Of a stretch of DNA of 64,000 nucleotides, positions 9,206 to 18,331 are shown in pieces; position 1 is the first letter of the stretch; every line of letters begins with the position of its first letter. The notes below the pieces were generated by a model. That model was given only the letters and a program-made list of their open reading frames with translations. It was not told where the DNA came from and did not search any database. The position numbers and the translations under genes were made by a program. Source of the DNA: Defluviitoga tunisiensis (GTDB taxonomy: Bacteria; Thermotogota; Thermotogae; Petrotogales; Petrotogaceae); NCBI RefSeq assembly GCF_000953715.1, contig NZ_LN824141.1, positions 1,168,001 through 1,232,000 on the forward strand, read 5' to 3'.

Positions 9206-9378
9206 ATCCAATTAATACTCATTAACGATAAATATAACTGTTTAAATTAAAATAATCCTAATTAACTTCTATTTTTGTACAATTTGCTATTTTTTTCTCT
9301 TCATGATTTTTGTAAATTGTTTATGATATAATTAAGTATATAGCAATTGTATGTAATAATTTGAAGGGGGGTTTAAAA

Positions 9379-9843
9379 GTGTCAAGCGAGATAAAAATAG
9401 TAACTTTTACACTTGGCAAGGAAAAATTTGGATTAGATATAATGAACGTTGATGCAGTAATTGAATACGAAGATACAACAAAATTACCTAATACTTCCGA
9501 TTATTTTGAAGGAATAATTAATTATCGTGATGAAGAAGTTTTGCCAATTATAAATTTGCGTAAAAAATTCAAGCTCCCAGATTTTGAAAATAAGTCCCAT
9601 GCGAAAGTTATAGTAGTTAAGATTGGAGATAAAAAAGTAGGGATTATGGTAGATGATGTTAAAAATGTTAGAAGTATTAATTCTAGTTTGATTGAAGAAA
9701 AGCCTAATATAGGGGGATTAAGAGGGGCTAAATTTATAAGTGGAATTGCTAGATTAGACGAAGGGATGCTCATTATTTTAGATATCGATAAGCTTATAAG
9801 TGAAGAAGACAAGATTGAAATAAATGAAATGGTTAACAGCTAA
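9379..9843 (+). CDS. cheW: Chemotaxis coupling protein CheW
   Basis: A 154-residue cytoplasmic adaptor that links chemoreceptors to the kinase CheA. Single CheW domain: IVTFTLGKEKFGLDIMNV, VIEYEDTTKLPNTSDYFEGIINYRDEEVLPIINLR, IVVKIGDKKVGIMVDDV, ISGIARLDEGMLIILDIDKL. The frame is open from a TTG at 9361, but GTG at 9379 has the AAGGGGGG ribosome site at the right distance and is preferred. A -10-like TATAAT lies at 9327-9332, with no clear -35 box. It stands alone, convergent with csrA. Confidence 0.92.
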   Translation: MSSEIKIVTFTLGKEKFGLDIMNVDAVIEYEDTTKLPNTSDYFEGIINYRDEEVLPIINLRKKFKLPDFENKSHAKVIVVKIGDKKVGIMVDDVKNVRSINSSLIEEKPNIGGLRGAKFISGIARLDEGMLIILDIDKLISEEDKIEINEMVNS

Positions 9844-9870
9844 AAATTGTTTTTGGAAAATTAACATATA

Positions 9871-9907
9871 AAAATATGGCTGATGAGTTAAGCAACAGCC
9901 ATATTTT
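9871..9907. terminator. Shared bidirectional terminator between cheW and csrA
   Basis: A 12-bp perfect stem (AAAATATGGCTG / CAGCCATATTTT) with T-runs on both strands. The csrA stop codon (9906-9908) overlaps the end of the hairpin. Confidence 0.88.
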
Positions 9908-10181
9908 ATTTAAAATTTATATTTTTGTATTTTGGAGAGAGATTGTTTGGTATTTCTTTCTTTAATAGATTAGCAGCCTCAGAAACGTCATCGATCACAG
10001 ATGCTATATTTTGGTTAACAATCTCTTCATAAAGTTCACTTCTATATATTTTTATATCATTAGGAGCTTCAAATCCAAGTTTGAGAGTACCATTATTAGA
10101 TTCCAAAATAGTAATCTTTATGTTGTCTGATCCAACTTTTATTATAATTGATTCTCCAATTTTCCTGGATAGTATTAACAC
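9906..10181 (-). CDS. csrA: Carbon storage regulator CsrA
   Basis: A 91-residue RNA-binding translational regulator that blocks ribosome binding, classically on flagellin mRNA. The N-terminal 60 residues are the standard CsrA fold (MLILSRKIGESIIIK; IKITILESNNGTLKLGFEAP; IYRSELYEEI), with the RNA-contacting regions at both edges intact. The C-terminal tail of about 30 residues is longer than in Escherichia coli, as is common in bacteria that have FliW. It lies two bases after fliW, whose product is the known protein antagonist of CsrA. Confidence 0.95.
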   Translation of the reverse strand: MLILSRKIGESIIIKVGSDNIKITILESNNGTLKLGFEAPNDIKIYRSELYEEIVNQNIASVIDDVSEAANLLKKEIPNNLSPKYKNINFK

Positions 10182-10183
10182 AT

Positions 10184-10657
10184 TTATCCTCCATTTCTTT
10201 GAACCGATAGTAACTGATTATTTCTTTCGATTTCATCCTTCAAGTAATGCCTTATTTTATATTCTGTGTTTTCAATCAAGAGCTGTATACCTTTATTGTT
10301 ATTTAATGAAATTATGATAGGTGCCGCTAAATTAATTGTTATATCTTCTTTGTTCTGAGGTATCGTTAATATACTGATAACCACTGCATCTTCTGGTTTT
10401 TCTAGTTGCAGATACTCTGAAATATCTTCGGGTAAAATAATTTCGTAGTCGCTTCTTATCAGTTGAGGCAAAATAACAGGAAACGCAACTTGTTTGTCTT
10501 CTAAAGAAACCAGCCACATAATAGGGAATGATGATTCTGGTTGTAATAAAGCAAACTTCCTGAGATTTTCAAATCCAGGGATACCATATTCAAATTCAAT
10601 TATCTTTTCTTTATCTATTTTAACACTTCCAAGTTTGGTGTCAAAATCTTTTATCAT
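10184..10657 (-). CDS. fliW: Flagellar assembly factor FliW
   Basis: A 157-residue protein that binds free flagellin and, alternatively, CsrA, so coupling flagellin synthesis to secretion. The family text is clear: FEYGIPGFENLRKFALLQPESSFPIMWLVSLEDKQVAFPVILP, ISILTIPQNKEDITINLAAPIIISLNN and GIQLLIENTEYKIRHYL. It lies between flgL and csrA, the order known from Bacillus subtilis. Confidence 0.95.
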   Translation of the reverse strand: MIKDFDTKLGSVKIDKEKIIEFEYGIPGFENLRKFALLQPESSFPIMWLVSLEDKQVAFPVILPQLIRSDYEIILPEDISEYLQLEKPEDAVVISILTIPQNKEDITINLAAPIIISLNNNKGIQLLIENTEYKIRHYLKDEIERNNQLLSVQRNGG

Positions 10658-10674
10658 ATTTTAATATTACCTCC

Positions 10675-11559
10675 TTAAATAAAATCCACTAAAGTAGGTG
10701 GAATTATACTACTTGCAGCTTTTAAAGCAGCTTGTAATATAGTTTGTTGCATAGATAATTGCATTATCACTTCAGCAAGATCTGCATCAGATTCTTTGGA
10801 CAGGAATTCTGTAGTAAAACTATCAAAATCGCCCATTCTCTTTAATGTCATTTCGAACATTCTTTCTACAGAACCCACTTTTGCTAATGAATTTAAAGAT
10901 TTTGTTTGTATTTCATCTATATTTCCCAATTCTTTTTGAATTGAATCATTGTCCCCAGAGCCTATGGCTTTGGATAATCTATTTATAATTCCAAAAACAG
11001 AGGCCCCACTATCAGTAACAAACACATCGTAAACAGTTACTCCATATTCAATTTCTTGATCTGCTAAAGATATTTTGTTTCTAACATTGGCAGAAGGTGG
11101 GACAGTTATCTCAAAATCATCTGTTACGACCTTTTTATTATTTTGGGCTCCACCAAAGATATAGTTTCCTCCTATTTCAGTGTTTGCTATGCTTACAAGA
11201 TGGGTGTTAATCTTGTCTAGTTCTTCTGTAATAGCATTTCGATCCTCTACACTAAGAGTACCGTGAGCGCCGCTAACAGCGAGTTCTTTAATTCTATAAA
11301 AAATACTACTTATCTCTTGAATTGAGGTATCATACATATTTACATAATTTTTTGCTGTTTGAATATTTGAGGTATATCTTTCAATTTCTCTTAAACGGCT
11401 GTCTAAATTAGATACCTTAGAAACTACTGCTGCGTTGTCTGAAGGGTATCTATATTTTTTCTCTGAAGTCAATTGAGAATTCAGTTCCGTGTATCTTCTT
11501 AAAATGTCATTTATATCTTGAAGAGTCTGTTTTGATAAAAGATTTTCTGTTATTCTCAT
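10675..11559 (-). CDS. flgL: Flagellar hook-filament junction protein FlgL
   Basis: A 294-residue secreted structural protein (hook-associated protein 3) at the hook-filament joint. The N-terminus (MRITENLLSKQTLQDINDI, then SDNAAVVSKVSNLDSRLREIERY) and the C-terminus (SDADLAEVIMQLSMQQTILQAALKAASSI) are the paired flagellin-like coiled coils. IANTEIGGNYIFGGAQNN in the middle is typical of FlgL. It follows flgK by 18 bases. Confidence 0.93.
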   Translation of the reverse strand: MRITENLLSKQTLQDINDILRRYTELNSQLTSEKKYRYPSDNAAVVSKVSNLDSRLREIERYTSNIQTAKNYVNMYDTSIQEISSIFYRIKELAVSGAHGTLSVEDRNAITEELDKINTHLVSIANTEIGGNYIFGGAQNNKKVVTDDFEITVPPSANVRNKISLADQEIEYGVTVYDVFVTDSGASVFGIINRLSKAIGSGDNDSIQKELGNIDEIQTKSLNSLAKVGSVERMFEMTLKRMGDFDSFTTEFLSKESDADLAEVIMQLSMQQTILQAALKAASSIIPPTLVDFI

Positions 11560-11577
11560 AATAATTCCTCCCTATTT

Positions 11578-13992
11578 TTAAACAACGCCCATACTACTTA
11601 CTACAGTACTTAACATTTGATCAATAGCAGTAATAACCCTTGCACAAGCATTAAATGCTTGTTGATATTTTATCAGATTTGTAACCTCTTCATCAATAGA
11701 AACGCCCATAACCCTTTCTCTTTCTATTGTTATTTGCGAATTTAGTGATTCACTGTTAAGTTTCATTTTTTGGGCAGTTTCACCTTTAACTCCTATTTCT
11801 GTAATCATATTAGCTAAAAAGTCAGAAAAACCAAGTCTTCCATTGTCTAAAATAGGAGAATACCTTAATTGAGTAATTTGATCCCAAACAGTAACACTAC
11901 CAGCACCTATGGGTTGGTAATTATTTCCGTCAAATATCCCAAGATCAATAGCTAGCAATGATGGATTACTCATTAGATTTTGAGAAACAGAAATTTGATT
12001 TATAAGACCGATTTCTTTGTCTATTCTCAAAAGATCTGCTTTTGAAAACATACTTTCTATTCTGTCTGGTGAAAGATCTGGAGATGTAATTGTTATTATA
12101 TTGTTTGAACTATCTTCAATTAACCCAAGAGCATCAAATAAATTTGCGTTACCTTTTATTACAACATTTGCTAGATCAAAATCAACAAAGTTACCCGCTC
12201 TTAAAACAAACTTTCCATGTGGGGTAATTGAAGCTGTAACTCCCATATTGGTAGCATTTATCTTTTCTACAAGGTCATTTGCTGTATCTTTAAGTGGATC
12301 TATTTCAATCTTTATACCGTTAATGCTCATTTCAACTTTTTCATTGGTACCTAATAAATTGTTTAATGTTGGCTTTGAAACATCCAACGCATCAAGAGTG
12401 ATTTTTTGAGCATTCATTTCTGAAAGAGAACCTTCTATGTTATTTAAGACAATCGTATCAATATCGTTGTTAGGAACTTTGTTAGTTGGAATAATATAAA
12501 TAAAACCATCATATTCAACAGCCTTTAGATAGCCTCCAGTGCCAGAGTTGATGTTATTAATAAGATCTGTATTATCATTAAAATCAATTGTATAAGTATT
12601 ATCATCTATTGTAAATTCTATAGAACCACTTACAACATCATCTGTAGAAATTTTATACGCACCAATTTCTTTAGTTGCAAAACCATATTCTTTTAAGAAG
12701 TTACCTCCAAAATCAATTATTAGTTGATCTTTAAGGTCATCTCCAGCCGTATCTAAATACAATGCCTTACTGGCTGAGTCATATTTTATATTAGGTGTGA
12801 ATGGAGAAGGTGAGTTAGTATCTCCTGTAATAGAATACAACTTAAGATCAGTCAGATCAGTCACGACTATATTTGGGTTTGAATTGTAACTTTTAAGGCT
12901 AGTAACATATTGAATAGTATTGGGGTGAAAAACATCTTTTATTCCTGCAATTCTAAACAGTCTTGTATCTTCTAAGCCTTTTTTACTTGTTAAGTCAGAA
13001 AAAAAGTTGGCTCCTGTTATTGTACCTGTTGCATCCCAACCTTCTTTATATATAAGGTTTGTAGAATCTACTAAAAATAATCCAAATTCGTCTATTTGTC
13101 TGCGATAAGATGGTATAATTTCATCCCTTAACTCAAAAAGGGCTGCAATCGTTCCGTCACTAAATTCCAATAAGTTATTTCCTATATAGGTTTGATAAGT
13201 ATCCTGGGTTCCGGGAAGTACTGCTAACTTTATTTCTTGATAATAACTTCCATTCAAGACCATTTGATTTCCAAGTGTAATAGATATTTGATTGTTAGCT
13301 AAAGAATTGACTTTTATGTCAGATAATTTGGATAACTCATCCAAAAGTCTATCTCTCTCATCTAATAGATCATTTGGAGAAGTACCTAATGCACCTGAAG
13401 TTAATAATTTTCTATTTAAGTCAGATATACGAACTAGATAACTATTAATTTGATTTGTTTTAAGTTTAATATCAGAATTAATATCGCTTTGTAACTCCCT
13501 TAAGCGATAATCAAAATCTTTCATTGTGTTGATAAGTTCATCGGCTCGTGAAACGATTTGAGCCTTAGCAGCCTCGTTTGAAGGATCGGTTTTTAATTCT
13601 TCAATAGCGGCCCAAAAAGAATCATACATATTCCTAATACCTGTCTCACCAGGTTCTCCCAGAAGTTGTTCAGTATAATGAATGTTAGAATATATATTAT
13701 CCCAATAATTGAGTCTTGAAGTAGTTTCTCTATATTGAAGATCTAAAAACTCGTCTCTTATTCTTCTTATATCAGAAACGTTCGATCCTGTTCCATATGC
13801 GACGGTTCTTCCAGCACTTCCTAAACCAGTCATATATATAGGAGGATTAGTAACAATTATAGGCGTTTGTCTAGAATATCCAGGGGTATTGGCATTAGAA
13901 AGGTTATGAGCAACAACGCTCATAGCAGTTTTGTTTGTGTATAATCCTAATAAACCGGTATTCAACATTCCATTTAAAGTCATCGCACACAT
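11578..13992 (-). CDS. flgK: Flagellar hook-associated protein 1 FlgK
   Basis: A secreted structural protein that joins hook to filament. The N-terminus carries the rod/hook signature (LNTGLLGLYTNKTAMSVVAHNLSNANTPGYSRQ) and the C-terminus the matching helix (EEVTNLIKYQQAFNACARVITAIDQML). At about 804 residues it is long for the family because of a large central surface region (about 300-680). The frame is open from a GTG at 13999-14001, but the ATG at 13990-13992 has GGAG eight bases upstream and is chosen; then only one base separates it from the flgN stop. Confidence 0.95.
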   Translation of the reverse strand: MCAMTLNGMLNTGLLGLYTNKTAMSVVAHNLSNANTPGYSRQTPIIVTNPPIYMTGLGSAGRTVAYGTGSNVSDIRRIRDEFLDLQYRETTSRLNYWDNIYSNIHYTEQLLGEPGETGIRNMYDSFWAAIEELKTDPSNEAAKAQIVSRADELINTMKDFDYRLRELQSDINSDIKLKTNQINSYLVRISDLNRKLLTSGALGTSPNDLLDERDRLLDELSKLSDIKVNSLANNQISITLGNQMVLNGSYYQEIKLAVLPGTQDTYQTYIGNNLLEFSDGTIAALFELRDEIIPSYRRQIDEFGLFLVDSTNLIYKEGWDATGTITGANFFSDLTSKKGLEDTRLFRIAGIKDVFHPNTIQYVTSLKSYNSNPNIVVTDLTDLKLYSITGDTNSPSPFTPNIKYDSASKALYLDTAGDDLKDQLIIDFGGNFLKEYGFATKEIGAYKISTDDVVSGSIEFTIDDNTYTIDFNDNTDLINNINSGTGGYLKAVEYDGFIYIIPTNKVPNNDIDTIVLNNIEGSLSEMNAQKITLDALDVSKPTLNNLLGTNEKVEMSINGIKIEIDPLKDTANDLVEKINATNMGVTASITPHGKFVLRAGNFVDFDLANVVIKGNANLFDALGLIEDSSNNIITITSPDLSPDRIESMFSKADLLRIDKEIGLINQISVSQNLMSNPSLLAIDLGIFDGNNYQPIGAGSVTVWDQITQLRYSPILDNGRLGFSDFLANMITEIGVKGETAQKMKLNSESLNSQITIERERVMGVSIDEEVTNLIKYQQAFNACARVITAIDQMLSTVVSSMGVV

Positions 13993-13993
13993 A

Positions 13994-14500
13994 CTAACCA
14001 CTCCACTCTTTTGAAGGAAGGTTTAATTCCAAATCTTTTCCAGATTTATCGTAAGTTTTTTGACGGGATATCGAATTACCACTTAAAATTCTATATATAA
14101 AATCATTCAAAGTGGATTGAAATGCAATAAGCTCATTTAAAAGGTTAACTTCATAAACAAGGTCTTTTAAATTACTAACTAATTGAGATAATGATAAAGC
14201 TACATTTTCATTTTTTTTAGCCAAAAAATCAATAACTGATTCTAGGTTGTTTTCTATTTTGTTGTCAACACAACATTCCTTTACTAGATCATATCTAAGC
14301 TGTTCTATTTCTTGAAATGCACGAGCTTTTTTTTCTATTTCTAATAACATGGAATTAATCGCTTCAACAGACATTTTGTTTGTAAGATCTTCACGGAGTG
14401 TTTGAAAACACAATCTCAATTCTATGATGCATTCATTTTCCCTTTCTAAAGTCTGTTCTAGTATAGTAAAATTAAAAATATAAATCACCGCCCTATTCAA
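13994..14500 (-). CDS. flgN: FlgN-like flagellar export chaperone
   Basis: A 168-residue, helical, cysteine-containing protein, probably the cytoplasmic chaperone for FlgK and FlgL. Sequence similarity alone is weak (LEQTLERENECIIELRLCF; VNLLNELIAFQSTLNDFIYRIL), and the call leans on length, heptad-like pattern and position between flgM and flgK. The listed TTG start overlaps flgM by eight bases and has no clear ribosome site; a GTG five codons in is an alternative. Translational coupling to flgM is likely. Confidence 0.75.
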   Translation of the reverse strand: MNRAVIYIFNFTILEQTLERENECIIELRLCFQTLREDLTNKMSVEAINSMLLEIEKKARAFQEIEQLRYDLVKECCVDNKIENNLESVIDFLAKKNENVALSLSQLVSNLKDLVYEVNLLNELIAFQSTLNDFIYRILSGNSISRQKTYDKSGKDLELNLPSKEWSG

Positions 14501-14762
14501 ACATTTTATTCACGATTCTATCAATATCAATTTGATAAGATGCGTTTTTTATAGATTCTCGTAATTTTTCAACAAGGTCTTCTCTCACTTCAGGTATCTT
14601 ATTTGATAATTCTATATACTTCCTTGATTCTCCTGTTATTCCATAAACACTTTCTTTATTTTGAACACGCAAGTCCTTGTTTTCAGGTACTCTTTTGGTA
14701 TTTGTCTCTTTTATGTTTTTTAATAAATTTTGATTTATAGGGTTGATGTTATTTATATCCAT
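14493..14762 (-). CDS. flgM: Anti-sigma-28 factor FlgM
   Basis: An 89-residue protein that holds the flagellar sigma factor FliA until the hook is finished and FlgM is exported. The C-terminal half has the conserved pattern (VREDLVEKLRESIKNASYQIDIDRIVNKMF); the N-terminal half is polar and probably disordered. AAGGAGG lies nine bases upstream of the ATG. It is first in the flagellar operon. Confidence 0.92.
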   Translation of the reverse strand: MDINNINPINQNLLKNIKETNTKRVPENKDLRVQNKESVYGITGESRKYIELSNKIPEVREDLVEKLRESIKNASYQIDIDRIVNKMFE

Positions 14763-14975
14763 TTATAACCCCTCCTTTCAATTATTAGCTCTGATTCATT
14801 AGGGATGGTGAAAATACATTTAATGAAACATTAACGGAACAACAGCTTTTATGTTTTTTCATAGTACTTATCGTCTTATTTTATTATTTCATTAGAAATT
14901 TTGCAAGTTATTGTTTGGTGATCAATATTAAAGACTCATGTAATTTTTTGTTAAAAAAAGAATATAAAAGTTTAC

Positions 14976-15004
14976 TTGACAATGATGAATTTTTTTCTTA
15001 TAAT
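14976..15004 (+). promoter_or_regulatory. Consensus promoter of the peroxiredoxin gene
   Basis: TTGACA (14976-14981), 17-base spacer, TATAAT (14999-15004): perfect -35 and -10 boxes 40 bases before the start codon. No operator repeat is apparent. The rest of 14763-15034 holds no gene. Confidence 0.88.
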
Positions 15005-15043
15005 CTTTTTAGACAAGCCTAAAATTATAAGGAGGTGTCTAAA

Positions 15044-15694
15044 ATGGAAGGAAAAATACCTTTAATAGGTGAGAAGTTTCCTGAGATGGTGGTAGTAACT
15101 ACAGATGGCAAGAAAGAGTTACCTAAGGATTACAAAGGTAAATGGTTGGTTTTGTTTAGTCATCCTGGAGATTTTACTCCAGTATGTACTACCGAATTTG
15201 TTGAATTTGCTAAAAAATATGATGACTTTAAGAAAATCAACGCAGAGTTATTGGGGCTTTCTATCGATCAAGTACATGCCCATATAAAATGGTTAGAATG
15301 GATTGAAGAAAATATAGGAGTTGAGATTAAATTTCCAGTAATAGCAGATTCTATGGGAAGAGTTGCCTCAAAGCTTGGTATGGTAGATCCTGAAAAAGGT
15401 TCCAGTACAGTTAGAGCTGTGTTTGTAGTAGATCCTGAGGGAACAATCAGATTAATTTTATATTATCCATCAGAAGTTGGAAGAAATATCAATGAAGTTA
15501 TTAGGGCGGTAAAAGCCTTGCAAATTGCTGATAAATATCATGTTGCTGTTCCTGGAAATTGGCCAGAAAATTCTATATTAGGAGATAAAGTAATAATTCC
15601 TCCTGCTTCAACTTATAAAGATGCGATGGAAAGAAAAGCATCTGATCAAGAGGGTTTCGATTGGTGGTTTAAAGTTAAAGAAGTAAATAAATGA
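15044..15694 (+). CDS. 1-Cys peroxiredoxin (Prx6 type)
   Basis: A 216-residue cytoplasmic thiol peroxidase that reduces hydrogen peroxide and organic peroxides, important for an anaerobe. The peroxidatic site is [13 protein letters not shown] (Cys48). This is the only cysteine in the protein, so the resolving thiol must come from a partner or a small thiol. The long C-terminal part ([36 protein letters not shown]) is that of the Prx6 subfamily. ATG 15044 is preferred over the in-frame GTG at 15035 because AAGGAGG lies eight bases upstream. Expressed from a perfect promoter and closed by its own terminator. Confidence 0.94.
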   Translation: MEGKIPLIGEKFPEMVVVTTDGKKELPKDYKGKWLVLFSHPGDFTPVCTTEFVEFAKKYDDFKKINAELLGLSIDQVHAHIKWLEWIEENIGVEIKFPVIADSMGRVASKLGMVDPEKGSSTVRAVFVVDPEGTIRLILYYPSEVGRNINEVIRAVKALQIADKYHVAVPGNWPENSILGDKVIIPPASTYKDAMERKASDQEGFDWWFKVKEVNK

Positions 15695-15711
15695 TTTTCG
15701 TAATAATGAAT

Positions 15712-15741
15712 AAAAGCTGCTTGATTAATCAAGCAGCTTTT
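15712..15741. terminator. Bidirectional terminator between the peroxiredoxin gene and mgtE
   Basis: A perfect 30-base palindrome (AAAAGCTGCTTGATT and its complement) with A-runs and T-runs at both ends. It serves convergent transcripts. Confidence 0.9.
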
Positions 15742-15762
15742 ATTTAAAATTACTTGAAGTTA

Positions 15763-17106
15763 CTAAACTGGAATATTTAATAAATGAGTTGCTAAAGCAA
15801 AGTAAATAGTTAATGAAACTGCATCTGCTATAGTTGTAATTAGTGGACCAGCCATCACAGTCGGGTCAATGTGGAACAATTGTGCGATGATGGGTAACGC
15901 TCCACCTATCACATTAGCAACACAAACCGCAGACATTAAAGCTATAGAAACAGTAAATGCAATTTCTACAGGATAGCCTTCCAAAAAGTGTATTTTTAAA
16001 AAGTTAACCGTAGCTAATCCAATAACAATGATTACACTTATCTGTATTTCTTTCCAAATAACTTTGAATATATCTTTGTATTTAATTTCGCCTAACGTTA
16101 AACTTCTTATTATCATTGTAGAAGATTGAGAACCTGCATTACCCGCAGTATCCATTAAAATAGGAATAAAAGCAACTAATCCAACTACTTGTTGAAGAGT
16201 GGCTTCATATTTACTTATAATGTATGCACTTATAGTTCCAGAAATCATCAATATTAACAGCCACCAAAATCTTTTTCTAGCTAATGTAAAAGGACTAGTG
16301 GACATGTATGGTTTGTCACTGGGTGACATACCTCCAATGTGATGAATATCTTCTGTAGTTTCTTCTTCAATTGCATCTAAGATATCATCGACAGTAATTA
16401 TCCCTACTAATCTTTTTTCACTATCTACGACTGGAACTGCTATTAAGTCGTACTTTCTAAAGATTTGGGCTACAGTTTCTTGATCGTCATGCGTGTTAAC
16501 ATAAATTATATCTTTACGCATAATATCCTCAACTTTTGCGTCAGGAGGTGCTAAGACAAGCTCTTTCAAGGAAACTATTCCTTCTAACTTTCTTTTTGAA
16601 TCCGTTACATAACAGTTATAGACCATTTCAACATCTTGACCTTCTCTTCGTATCTTATCCAAGGCTTCTTGTACAGTGCGTTCTTTTTTGAGATCTATAA
16701 ATTCTATTGTCATTAAGCTTCCAGCAGAGTTTGGAGGATACTTTAAAAATTGATTAATTAGCTTACGTTCTGCTTCTGTTGAGTTTTTTAAAATTCTACT
16801 AACAACATTGGCTGGCATCTCTTCTAAAAAGTCAATTTTATCATCAAAAAACAAATCATCGATTATCTCCATGAGTTTTTTATCGTCGATTGCAAGAGAT
16901 ATTTCTGCTTGTAATTCAGATGAAAGATAGGAAAAAACATCCGCAGCCTTTTCTTTTGGGAGGAGCCTAAAAGCAATAATTGCCTGGGTTGACTCTAGCT
17001 CCTCTAATAATTCTGCTATATCTTGTGGTGGCATGTCTTGAATTTTTCTTCTAAATTCTATATATTTTTTCTCTTCGAGAAGTTTTTCAAGTTCTTCTAC
17101 AACCAT
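15763..17106 (-). CDS. mgtE: Magnesium transporter MgtE
   Basis: A 447-residue inner-membrane magnesium channel gated by intracellular magnesium. Domains in order: MgtE N domain (about 20-125, acidic helical repeats with LLPKEKAADVFSYLSSELQAEI), two CBS domains (about 130-255, MTIEFIDLKKERTVQEAL; VPVVDSEKRLVGIITVDDILDAIEEE) and five membrane helices (about 275-445) including the pore motif AGNAGSQSSTMIIRSL. All family landmarks are present. No magnesium riboswitch could be recognised upstream. Confidence 0.95.
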   Translation of the reverse strand: MVVEELEKLLEEKKYIEFRRKIQDMPPQDIAELLEELESTQAIIAFRLLPKEKAADVFSYLSSELQAEISLAIDDKKLMEIIDDLFFDDKIDFLEEMPANVVSRILKNSTEAERKLINQFLKYPPNSAGSLMTIEFIDLKKERTVQEALDKIRREGQDVEMVYNCYVTDSKRKLEGIVSLKELVLAPPDAKVEDIMRKDIIYVNTHDDQETVAQIFRKYDLIAVPVVDSEKRLVGIITVDDILDAIEEETTEDIHHIGGMSPSDKPYMSTSPFTLARKRFWWLLILMISGTISAYIISKYEATLQQVVGLVAFIPILMDTAGNAGSQSSTMIIRSLTLGEIKYKDIFKVIWKEIQISVIIVIGLATVNFLKIHFLEGYPVEIAFTVSIALMSAVCVANVIGGALPIIAQLFHIDPTVMAGPLITTIADAVSLTIYFALATHLLNIPV

Positions 17107-17855
17107 TTTATTACCCCCAGTACAAGTTTTATCAAATAAAAGTCATAAACCTTAATTGGTCTGACTGCAAAAAAGTAGTGATTGCATCAGGTTATTAAAT
17201 ATCAAAAGGCATATGAATTAATACGTGATTTTCAGATTTAATTAATGGTAAACTTATAATTTATTAAAATACATTAATAACTAATAATCTTCACAAACAA
17301 CGGCTTAACTAAGGAAGAAATATATAAAAAACTAAAAAGTATATAAGAAAAAAACTTAGAAGCCCTGAAAAAACAGAAGAAGGTACCCTTAAAAAACATG
17401 TGGTTATGATTTAGAAAGAGTGAAAAAAACATTCAAAAAAAATTCAACTAACACCATTAGTAAATCTACTTATAAATCATTAAAATAAAATCCATTTCTA
17501 AATCTGGTGTTTTTAGAATTTCGTATTTGATTATCTTGTCTTAATTCTATTTCACCTTTTGCTTAAACTTTATTTTTAAATGGTGGGCAGATGACTATCA
17601 TTAGCCACATGAAAAACCATCTGGATTATACTACAAAAATTAAATATTTTCAACCAAAAAAGAGATTGTACAAAAAAAAGTAACTTTGAAAACTTAAAAG
17701 TAAATATCTTTTAACTTTTATCTAAGCTTCAATAATTTTATATTTTTTACTAGTTTTAGATATTAGATAATGGTATTTGATATAATATTTTAACTACAAG
17801 AAATAGTAATACCAAAAGATGAGTTTTTTAAAAAATGTTGTATGGAACTTATAAT
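17107..17855. other. Intergenic region without a recognisable gene
   Basis: About 750 AT-rich bases upstream of the tandem repeat array. Both strands are full of stops. A stretch at about 17290-17400 reads like lysine-rich coding text interrupted by stops, possibly a decayed gene, but no family could be named. Confidence 0.5.
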
Positions 17856-18148
17856 GGGTAACAGGGCGCAGCCCTCCTCCCCTTGGTACAAGTACCAAAA
17901 AGTTGTAATAGTTAATTTATGTTTTTGAATTTAAAAGGGTAATAGGGCGAAGCCCTCCTCCCCTTGGTACAAGTATCAGAAAAGATTGTAATAGTTAATT
18001 TATGTTTTTGAATTTAAAAGGGTAACAGGGCGCAGCCCTCCTCCCCTTGATACAAGTATCAAAAAGTTGTAATAGTTAATTTATGTTTTTGAATTTAAAA
18101 GGGTAACAGGGCGGAGCCCTTATCCCCTTGATACAAGTACCAAAAAGT
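17856..18148 (+). repeat. Tandem array of 3.6 units of about 82 bp, each with two hairpins
   Basis: Units start at 17856, 17937, 18020 and 18101 (lengths 81, 83, 81 and a partial of about 48). Each begins GGGTAAYAGGGCGNAGCCCT, followed by CCCCTTGRTACAAGTAYC and an AT-rich tail. Hairpin 1 is AGGGC-GNA-GCCCT with a variable loop (GCA, GAA, GCA, GGA) on a fixed stem. Hairpin 2 is GGTAC-AA-GTACC; its second pair changes from G-C to G-T to A-T across units 1-3 and is mismatched in unit 4. A related single copy lies at 27855-27900. There are no spacers of unique sequence, so it is not a CRISPR array. Confidence 0.9.
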
Positions 18149-18331
18149 TAAAGAATTAAGAGTTAGTGAAGATTAGAAATAGGAAGATATTTTGTAAAAA
18201 ATCAAATCTAAAAAATACATATAATAAGGATTTCAGGATTTTTAAAGTGAATAATTTTTATTTGAAAGGAGGGAATGGCGCATTGATCTCCACCATATAG
18301 AAGAGGATGGAGTATCCTGTGCCTAAAATTG

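Noticed and set aside
17107..17300. Magnesium (M-box) riboswitch upstream of mgtE
   Set aside because: No conserved M-box core could be recognised and no terminator precedes the start codon.
17281..17460. Decayed transposase or other gene
   Set aside because: Lysine-rich reading with several stops; no family motif, so not called.
17856..18148. CRISPR array
   Set aside because: Units of about 82 bp are repeated in full without unique spacers and without cas genes nearby; it is a tandem repeat.
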